DNA from: JAFIEN01 sp051859505
GTDB lineage: Bacteria > Pseudomonadota > Alphaproteobacteria > Rhodobacterales > Rhodobacteraceae
Reading direction: 5' to 3'
Length of the DNA stretch: 62,671 nucleotides
Assembly: GCA_051859505.1 (NCBI GenBank)
Contig: JBHYFN010000023.1
Coordinates: 1 to 62,671 of the forward strand
Shown here: piece by piece, positions 56,801-62,671 of the stretch
Layout: every line of letters starts with the position of its first letter
Position numbering within the stretch: position 1 is the stretch's first letter
The notes under the pieces: model-generated
Told to the model about the DNA's origin: nothing
Database searches by the model: none
What the model saw: only the letters and a program-made list of their open reading frames with translations
Position numbers and translations under genes: made by a program

Positions 56801-59008
56801 TCAGCCGCCTCCTCCGTTCGCCTGCAGATTGCCGGCCGGCCGCCGCCGCGCCTCGAGCGCCTGAAGCACCTGGTTGCGGGTTCCGAACAGCGCGACCGAG
56901 CCTTCGGCCAGCAGCATGATCTTGTCGACATTCTGCAGCAGGCTGGGCTTCTGCGTGATCACGACAACCGTGATCTTGTGGGCGCGCGCGCATTCGACCG
57001 CCCGCGCAAGAGCCAGATCCCCGGCCGTGTCGAGGTTCGAGTTCGGCTCGTCCAGCACAAGAAAGCGCGGGCCCCCGAAAAAGGCCCGGGCCAGGGCGAT
57101 CCGCTGTTTCTGCCCGCCCGACAGGGGCGAGCCGTCGGCCGCGACCACCGTTTCATAGCCATGCGGCAGGTTGGCGATCATGTCATGCACATCGGCCAGC
57201 TTGGCGGCATTGAAGATCTGTTCGTCCGTCGCATCGGCGCGCATCCGGGCGATGTTCTCCTTGATCGTGCCGGGGAACAGCTGCACGTCCTGCGGCAGGT
57301 ATCCGACGTTCTCGCCGAACTGGCGCGGATCCCAGTTGCGCAGGTCCATCAGGTCCAGCCGGACCGATCCCGAGGTGGGCACCAGCGACCCGACCAGCAT
57401 CTTGCCCAGCGTCGTCTTGCCCGCGCCGCTGTTGCCGATCACGGCCAGCGCCTCGCCGGGGTTCAGGCTGAAGCTGATCGCATTCAGCACGACCGACTTG
57501 GTGCCCTGCGGCACGAACAGCAGCCGTTCGACATCCAGCCGCCCCTCGGGCATCGGCAGGCGCAGCCTTTCGGTATTCAGCGGCGAGCTTTTCAGCAGGG
57601 CCGCAACCCGGCCATAGGCCGATTGCGCCATGGTAAAGCCGTTCCAGCCCTCGATCGCCCCCTCGATCGGGGCCAGGGCGCGGCCCGCGATGATCGAGGC
57701 GGCGATCACCATGCCGCCGGTGATCTCGCCCTGGATGGCAAGATAGGCCCCCCAGCCCAGCATCAGGACCTGCGTCAGAAGCCGCACCCCGCGCGAGGCG
57801 GTGGCGGTGATGATGTTGCGGTCCTGCGCCCTGACCTGAGCGGTCAGCGACCCGGCGGTATCGCGGCCCCAGATCCGCACCGCCTCGGGGATCATCGCCA
57901 TCGCGTTGATGATCTGGCTGTTGCGCGACATGCTGTCCAGATGCAGGTTCGCCCGGCTTTGAAAGCTGTTGGCCTCGGCGAAATGGGCGGCCGTGAGCTT
58001 CTGGTTGATCAGCGCCAGCACCACGAGGATCAGCGCCGTCACCACCACGATCATCCCCAGATGCGGATGCACCAGGAAGACGGCAAAGATGAAGATCGGC
58101 GTGAACGGCACATCCAGGAACGACATCAGCGTCCCCGATGTCAGAAAGCCGCGCAGCGTCTGAAGATCGCCCAAGGTCTGATATTCGCGCCCGTTGCTGT
58201 GCAGCGAGGCGCGCGCCGCAGCACTCAGGATCGGGGCGCCCAGCTGCACCGCCACCTCGACGGCGGTGCGCATCAGGATGAACCGGCGCAGCGCGTCGAA
58301 GACCGCGTAAAGCACCACGGCCCCGACGACCACCATGCTCAGCATCACCAGCGTATCAAGCGAGCGCGAGGCCAGAACCCGGTCCGAGATCTGGAACAGA
58401 TAGATCGGGATCGCCAGCACGAGGATATTCGTCGCAAGGGTAAAGAACATGACCATGATCATGTTGCTGCGCACCGCCGCGATACCGGCGCGCAGGCTTG
58501 CGCCGAAATCCGTGGGCCCGACCCGGCGATGAAACTGCGGCGGCTGGCCGGCATTGCCGCCATGCCCGGTTCCGGCCACCGGCTCTGACAGGTTGGGCCC
58601 GGCGCCCTTGCCCGGCGCACCCCCGGCGGGCTGCGGGGGGGCGTCGCCGTCGCGGCGGGCCTGCGGTTGCCGGGGTGGCCGCTCGGCAGTGTCTTCCCCC
58701 GTCGCCTCGCCTATCGTAGTTTCGGCCGGCGCGGCCTCCCTCTCGGCGGCCTCCTCCTCCTCGGCTTGCCGCGCTGCGGCCTCGGCCGCGCGGGCCTCTT
58801 GCGGCGGATCGGCAGCTTTCGCCCCCTGATCCTGCGCCCCGTAATCCTGCGCCCCGTAATCCTGCGCCCCCTGATCCTGAACCGCAGCGGGGGCCGGCTC
58901 GGTCTGCGCCGCAGCCTCCCTCCCCTCGGGCTCCACGCGCAGGTCGGGCGTCAGGCGCAGCGTCGTGGCCTTTTCGAGTTCGCTCAGATCCTTCACACCA
59001 CCGTCCAC
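56801..59008 (-). CDS. Type I secretion permease/ATPase (PrtD-like) with low-complexity N-terminal extension
   Basis: This 735-aa inner-membrane ABC transporter energises secretion of an unfolded protein. The core (from about residue 165) has the membrane helices (NMIMVMFFTLATNILVLAIPI onward) and an ATPase domain with Walker A GNSGAGKTT, LSGGQKQRIALARAF and FLVLDEPNSNLD. It lacks a C39 peptidase. The first 160 residues or so are Ala/Glu/Gln/Pro-rich, including four QDQGA/QDYGA repeats, and are probably a disordered cytoplasmic tail. The start is GTG at 59008. A nearby GTG four codons later is possible. It follows the 665-aa repeat protein gene by 13 bp. Confidence 0.9.
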   Translation of the reverse strand: MDGGVKDLSELEKATTLRLTPDLRVEPEGREAAAQTEPAPAAVQDQGAQDYGAQDYGAQDQGAKAADPPQEARAAEAAARQAEEEEAAEREAAPAETTIGEATGEDTAERPPRQPQARRDGDAPPQPAGGAPGKGAGPNLSEPVAGTGHGGNAGQPPQFHRRVGPTDFGASLRAGIAAVRSNMIMVMFFTLATNILVLAIPIYLFQISDRVLASRSLDTLVMLSMVVVGAVVLYAVFDALRRFILMRTAVEVAVQLGAPILSAAARASLHSNGREYQTLGDLQTLRGFLTSGTLMSFLDVPFTPIFIFAVFLVHPHLGMIVVVTALILVVLALINQKLTAAHFAEANSFQSRANLHLDSMSRNSQIINAMAMIPEAVRIWGRDTAGSLTAQVRAQDRNIITATASRGVRLLTQVLMLGWGAYLAIQGEITGGMVIAASIIAGRALAPIEGAIEGWNGFTMAQSAYGRVAALLKSSPLNTERLRLPMPEGRLDVERLLFVPQGTKSVVLNAISFSLNPGEALAVIGNSGAGKTTLGKMLVGSLVPTSGSVRLDLMDLRNWDPRQFGENVGYLPQDVQLFPGTIKENIARMRADATDEQIFNAAKLADVHDMIANLPHGYETVVAADGSPLSGGQKQRIALARAFFGGPRFLVLDEPNSNLDTAGDLALARAVECARAHKITVVVITQKPSLLQNVDKIMLLAEGSVALFGTRNQVLQALEARRRPAGNLQANGGGG
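58821..58880. repeat. Four 15-bp tandem repeats in the secretion ATPase gene
   Basis: Units of the type GCCCCGTAATCCTGC repeat four times, encoding QDQGA-QDYGA-QDYGA-QDQGA on the minus strand. Copy-number change would keep the frame, so the tail length may vary between strains. Confidence 0.85.
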
Positions 59009-59021
59009 CCTGATTCACCCG

Positions 59022-61019
59022 TCACGCAAGAACGACGTTGACGCCGTCCAGATAGCCATCGCCAAGGCCCGGATCGTTCCCGCCCGGCTGGGTCTTGTCG
59101 GCCTCCGGCAGCATGTCGTCGGCCAGAAAGACGACAGCCTCGCTGCTCAGCTGAGCCGGGCCATTGGCGGCATAGGGATCGGGGCTGTCGGCATCGATGA
59201 AATTCGCCTGATACAGCAGCGCATCCGTATAGATCTCTCCGGCGACATGGATCGTGCTGTCGATGCCGATCGTGTCGACCTGCGCCACATTGGCCAGCGC
59301 GTTGGATCCGGTGATCAGCGTCACCTCTGCGCCTTGCGCGATCTCGGCCTCCGACATGGCGGCGGCGACCTGATCGGAATCCCCCAGCACGTTGGTCTGC
59401 TGGATCAGGTTCATGGTCAGAAGATCGCCGGTGATGTGCAGCACCTTGAGAAGCCCCATCCCGGCGAAATCGAAACTGCCCATCGGCATCTCGATCAGCC
59501 CGCTGGTGCCGCCGATCACCGCATCGGCAAGGCCGGCATGGCTGGCATCCATCGCCACCATGTTGTCGACGCCCCTGGTGTTGATCGCCGCGCTGTTGAA
59601 CAGAAGGTTGTTGCCGCCCAGGATCGTGGCCGCCCCGCCATCCGTCGCCACCCAATCCTTGTCCAGAAGGACGTTCATCTGGCGGATCATGGTCATGTTG
59701 ATCATGTCGCCGCCGATGACGATGAGGTCGTAGTTGAAACCGATCTCGAGCAGCGAGGCAAAGTTCGAAAGGCTGTTCTCTCCCAGCCGCAGGAAGGTCG
59801 AGGCGCCCGACCACGAGACGCTCAGGATATCGTTGTCCAGAATGTAGTTCTGCTGCTGAAACCAGTTCAGCTGCACCAGGTCGGCATCCAGCGTGGTGAT
59901 GACCCAATGGCTTGGATAGGTGTCGCTCTTGACGCCCGGATGCCCCTGCGCGGGCTGCGAGGTGGTCTTGATCTGCGCCGCGTTGATCAGCGTCGAGTCG
60001 GTGACGACGGCATTGGGCGCCTGCATCGATTCCGACAGCACGTTGATCTGGACCACGACATCCGCCCGCAGCGCGCTGCCCATCACCAGCATCACCGGCG
60101 CGTCGATCCAGGACGCGGTCACGATGACCTCGTTCACAAGCGTATTGCCGCCGGTGATCGCCAGATGCCCGGCTTCGGGCGCCTCATCCTCGACCAGACG
60201 CTCCACCCAGTCCGGCCCAGAGGCGATCACCAGACCTTCGGGCAGTTCGGGCAGATGATCGGCCAGCACAGGCAGGCCGTCGTCCACGGCCACCCCGTTG
60301 ACATGCACTCCGGCCGTCTCCTCGCCGCGCAGCACCGTCGCGCCAGAGGGGGCGGGGGTGGCGGTTGCGGTGCCGATCGCGTCGAATATCTCATGGGCGA
60401 TCTGCTTGGCCCCGGCCACGCTTTCGGGATGAGAGACCGGGCCGATGGGATCAAGCGACTGCGCCCAGGCCACCAGGTTCTGCAGCTGGGTTTCAAGCCC
60501 GGCCACATCCAGGAAACTGACCCCCAGATCCGCCTGGATCAGGACATCGTTGTCCAGAAGCCGGTTCAGCTGCTCGCCCACCAGCGCCAGGGAAGACGGC
60601 GCCATCAGCGTCAGGTCGAACGGCTGCGCCGGAGGCGGGATCAGCTCGAAGCCGGGCGGCTCGGGTTCGAAGGTCGTCCGGCTCTGCCCGCGGAATGCGG
60701 CCTCCGTCGGGGGCAGTTCCTCGGCCAGAAGCTCTCCCTCGGGGAGCGGCTCGGGCCGGAAGGCGCGCTCGGGGGCATGGGTCTGCACCTGCGAGGTGAA
60801 CCCGGCGCCGGGCGGGTCTGCCGCCACTCCGGGCACGAAAGCGGGAATGCTGTGAGGCGCTGCGAAAGGACGATCCAGAAGCAGGATCTCGCCCGCCTTC
60901 TCTTCGGCCTTCTGCGCGCGGAAGGCATCGTAATCCTTGCGCTGCTTGGCCTCTTCGGTTGCAAGATGAAACGCTCCGATGAAATGCCAGATATCCTGGG
61001 TTTCCTGATCGATGCGCAT
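59022..61019 (-). CDS. Type I secretion-associated repeat protein, function unknown
   Basis: I do not recognise a named family for this 665-aa protein. It has no signal peptide. The first 130 residues are charged and Pro/Glu-rich. From about residue 190 it contains repeating units that pair a G-x-N-x-L-x-N element with a later Q-x-N-hydrophobic element. Examples are QINVL, QQQNYIL, RQMNVL, QQTNVL and YQANFI, often followed by D-x-D. The periodic hydrophobic/Asn pattern suggests a beta-solenoid-like fold. It lies between the glycine-rich gene and the secretion ABC gene on the same strand, so it is either a secreted substrate or a partner of the apparatus. The ATG at 61019 has GGGGGA upstream. 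Confidence 0.8.
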   Translation of the reverse strand: MRIDQETQDIWHFIGAFHLATEEAKQRKDYDAFRAQKAEEKAGEILLLDRPFAAPHSIPAFVPGVAADPPGAGFTSQVQTHAPERAFRPEPLPEGELLAEELPPTEAAFRGQSRTTFEPEPPGFELIPPPAQPFDLTLMAPSSLALVGEQLNRLLDNDVLIQADLGVSFLDVAGLETQLQNLVAWAQSLDPIGPVSHPESVAGAKQIAHEIFDAIGTATATPAPSGATVLRGEETAGVHVNGVAVDDGLPVLADHLPELPEGLVIASGPDWVERLVEDEAPEAGHLAITGGNTLVNEVIVTASWIDAPVMLVMGSALRADVVVQINVLSESMQAPNAVVTDSTLINAAQIKTTSQPAQGHPGVKSDTYPSHWVITTLDADLVQLNWFQQQNYILDNDILSVSWSGASTFLRLGENSLSNFASLLEIGFNYDLIVIGGDMINMTMIRQMNVLLDKDWVATDGGAATILGGNNLLFNSAAINTRGVDNMVAMDASHAGLADAVIGGTSGLIEMPMGSFDFAGMGLLKVLHITGDLLTMNLIQQTNVLGDSDQVAAAMSEAEIAQGAEVTLITGSNALANVAQVDTIGIDSTIHVAGEIYTDALLYQANFIDADSPDPYAANGPAQLSSEAVVFLADDMLPEADKTQPGGNDPGLGDGYLDGVNVVLA

Positions 61020-61075
61020 GAGTTCCCCCTGATCCGCCGGTCCCGCGAAATGCGCGGCACGCGGCTGGAGAGTGT

Positions 61076-61160
61076 GACAGCCCGCACGGGATAGCGCGGG
61101 CTGTCGGCTTTCCGGGACCCTGCCGCCGCCGGGGCCACCGCCGGGGCCGCAGCAGGGTCC
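61076..61160. terminator. Two hairpins between the glycine-rich and repeat-protein genes
   Basis: GACAGCCCGC pairs with GCGGGCTGTC (61076-61105). GGACCCTGC pairs with GCAGGGTCC (61115-61160), with a GC-rich loop. Neither has a clear U-tract. They may lower expression of the downstream secretion genes relative to the glycine-rich protein, a probable substrate. Confidence 0.55.
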
Positions 61161-61175
61161 GTCGCGTGGCCGCGA

Positions 61176-62301
61176 TCAGTTGATGTCTTCGCCAGCCGAC
61201 ATGAAGGACGAGTTGAGGTTGCCCCCCACCACCGTCATGTCCACGGTGTTGCCAAGAATGTTGGCGCCCATCGTGATGTTCTGGTTGAAGGCCGAGGTCG
61301 CGACCAGAGCATCGTTCGCCGCCAGGGACGTGCCATCAACATAGGCGCTGCCGCCGTTGTTGGACCCCCAGGTGCCGGCCGATCCGCCGTCGAAATAGAC
61401 GCTCGCATCGGCATGGCCGCCACTGCCTCCGGCGCCACCCGAAGCCCAGGCATCACCGCCGTAGGACTTGCCACCATCGGCAATGCCCTGCTGGCCGACA
61501 TAGGCGCTGCTGGCGCCACCGGCACCACCATCACCGCCGATCGCACCGGCCTTGCCGCCGCCAGCGCCATCGCCATCGGCCCAGGCCTTGGCAAAGCCGC
61601 CCGAGGCGTCGCCGCCGCCGGCACCTCCGCCATCACCGGCCTGCGCCCCGGCAAGGCCAAGCCCGACAAGGCCAAGCCCGACGCCGATCGCTCCGGCATC
61701 GCCGCCGTCGCCGCCATCGGCATCGCCGCCGTCGGCAGAGGCATCCGCCCCGGCAAGGCCAAGCCCGACACCAAGGCCAAGCCCGATCGCACCGGCATCG
61801 CCGCCTTCGCCGCCGTCACCCCCGTCGGAAGCCGCACCGGCAAGCCCGACGTTCACCGCCAGGTTTCCGGCGCTGCCGCCGGTTGCGCCGGCACCGCCGC
61901 CATCGTCACCATTGGCCCAGGCATGACCGCCCGCAACGCCGCCCTGATGACCACCGCCGGCGTCGATGCCCTCGCTGGCATAGGCGCCCTTGGCGGTCGC
62001 CGAGCCGTTCTGGATGAACTTGCCGTCGTTGATCAGCTTGACATCCGACAGCGTGTCGTTGTCATGCAGCGTGTTGGACATGCCGAACACCATGCCGGTG
62101 TCGTTGCCCTTCCCGCCCAGAGCCCCGTTCATCACATTGTCGAACGAGATGTCGTTGCCGGTGTCAAAGACGTAGTCGATATTGCCATTGGCCTGCATGA
62201 TGACCATGTCGCCGATGCTGCTCTTGTGCAGGTCGATATCGACAAAGTCGTCATCCGACGGGATATGCGCACCGAAATCCACATTGGTGTTCACGTTGGT
62301 C
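61176..62301 (-). pseudogene. Glycine-rich putative secreted protein, 5' end lost to IS insertion
   Basis: The remaining frame (about 375 residues) starts mid-protein at TNVNTNVDFGAH, where the IS66-type element begins. The first part is Asn/Asp-rich (MVIMQANGNIDYVFDTGND). The middle is extremely Gly/Ala/Asp-rich and contains a duplicated block GGDAGAIG followed by GLGLAGA. The end is FNQNITMGANILGNTVDM...SAGEDIN. There is no RTX nonapeptide repeat. The position beside type I secretion genes suggests a secreted matrix or surface protein. Apparent start codons further upstream lie in IS DNA and are not native. Whether the fragment is still expressed is unknown. Confidence 0.75.
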
Positions 62302-62671
62302 GTTAGCCTCCGGTGAGGGCCGTCTACGCTGATCGTGCAAATGGTCGTAAGGCATGGCCTTATGTCATGCTCTTCCGTTTTCACCCCGATCGAACTCTTC
62401 ACGGCCGAGGACATGGGTCGTCGTCGGCACTGGTCTGACGAAGACAAGATCCGCATCGTCGAGGAAAGCTTGCGCGGTCACCGCCAGGGATCGGCGACGG
62501 CGCGGCGGTACGGGATCTCACGGTCGCTGCTGTCGATCTGGCGGCGTGCGTATCGCGAGGGTACGCTCGGAGGCGAGGACCGCGGCGGCGGCTTCGTGCC
62601 GTTGGTGATGGAGGAGGCCGCGCCGAACCGGCTGGAACGCTCGGCGTACGCCTCCGAGGATGCCCGGATCG
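62302..62671 (+). mobile_element. IS66-family insertion sequence, left end (runs off window)
   Basis: The element probably begins at GTTAGCCTCCGGTGAGG (62302), just where the glycine-rich reading frame loses sense. The first gene inside is the IS66 accessory protein TnpA. The right end, the other transposition genes and the 8-bp target duplication lie beyond the window. The exact left boundary is inferred. Confidence 0.75.
62362..62671 (+). CDS. tnpA: IS66-family accessory protein TnpA, partial
   Basis: About 103 codons are present before the window ends. The translation includes RRRHWSDEDKIRIVEESL, then ARRYGISRSLLSIWRRAYREG, the helix-turn-helix typical of IS66 TnpA proteins. The ATG at 62362 (MSCSSVFTPIEL) is the likely start. 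M18 is an alternative. The C-terminal part is cut off by the window edge. Confidence 0.88.
   Translation, partial: MSCSSVFTPIELFTAEDMGRRRHWSDEDKIRIVEESLRGHRQGSATARRYGISRSLLSIWRRAYREGTLGGEDRGGGFVPLVMEEAAPNRLERSAYASEDARI

Noticed and set aside
61540..61930. Possible CRISPR or RTX repeat array
   Set aside because: The repeats are in-frame Gly/Asp/Ala codons of variable spacing, without constant repeats and spacers. No GGxGxDxUx nonapeptide pattern is present.
62302..62456. N-terminal extension of the glycine-rich protein into the window's last bases
   Set aside because: These codons are antisense to the IS66 accessory gene and lack a signal or family similarity. The native 5' end has been displaced.
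1..62671. tRNA, rRNA or riboswitch genes
   Set aside because: I found no convincing cloverleaf, rRNA-like stretch or known riboswitch core by eye. A covariance-model scan would be needed to exclude them fully.

Overview
This window is very GC-rich, densely packed DNA whose gene content points to a Rhodobacteraceae-type alphaproteobacterium. The signs are a bacterial ALDH16-type dehydrogenase, TMADH-like flavoproteins beside Rieske oxygenases, BetI-like regulators, a DMSP-lyase-like cupin, many ABC importers, and an intergenic motif (GGATATTTT...AAAAGAAG) of the kind that follows genes in this family. A run of eight N at 44354-44361 marks a scaffold gap, so this is a draft contig.

Layout. (1) 215-3632: deoxyribose-phosphate aldolase and an ALDH16-type aldehyde dehydrogenase, facing a glycerate 2-kinase (3686-4960). 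(2) 5060-22083: a methylated-amine or betaine catabolic island. One minus-strand operon (15898 down to 5060) encodes a Tat-exported binding protein, two permeases, an ATPase, a BetI-like TetR protein, a Tat-exported amine oxidase and two TMADH-like flavoproteins. A second minus-strand operon (21220 down to 16282) encodes two Rieske oxygenases, a DMSP-lyase-like cupin and an amidohydrolase. A second BetI-like regulator is divergent. Both operon promoters carry the same 18-bp operator-like dyad (TGAnTGr-n4-TCAnTCA).

(3) 22196-25920: an asymmetric heterodimeric ABC exporter, facing an unrecognised secreted protein. (4) 27050-33528: a ribose/fructose-type ABC importer split over a divergent promoter, a DUF4432 epimerase-like protein, a broken PfkB kinase and a SorC regulator, ending in a REP-like palindrome. 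(5) 33617-38156: a 2-oxoacid/acetoin dehydrogenase set (fused E1, free lipoyl domain, separate alpha/beta hydrolase) and a divergent hydrolase. (6) 38169-41278: a DUF1045 2H phosphoesterase, a VOC protein, an AraC regulator and an Xre-RES toxin-antitoxin pair with a readable promoter and operator. (7) 41591-55404: carbohydrate genes. These are an isomerase, a Gfo/Idh oxidoreductase and an SDR, then the gap, then an arginase-family enzyme, a GH38-like enzyme and a LacI regulator. Divergent from LacI lies a Ugp/Mal-type ABC importer operon with a CehA/McbA PHP hydrolase and an IolE-like isomerase. (8) 55453-62301: a type I secretion locus (HlyD adaptor, PrtD-type ABC protein with a low-complexity extension, a 665-aa repeat protein and a glycine-rich protein). 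The 5' end of the last gene is cut by an IS66-family element that runs off the window.

The best candidate for an undescribed system is the betaine/methylamine island: a DMSP-lyase-like cupin, two Glu-bridged Rieske oxygenases and two covalent-FMN TMADH-like enzymes (one with a ferritin-like tail), apparently under shared BetI-like control. The second is the type I secretion locus with its two repeat proteins. No tRNA, rRNA, CRISPR array or prophage was seen.
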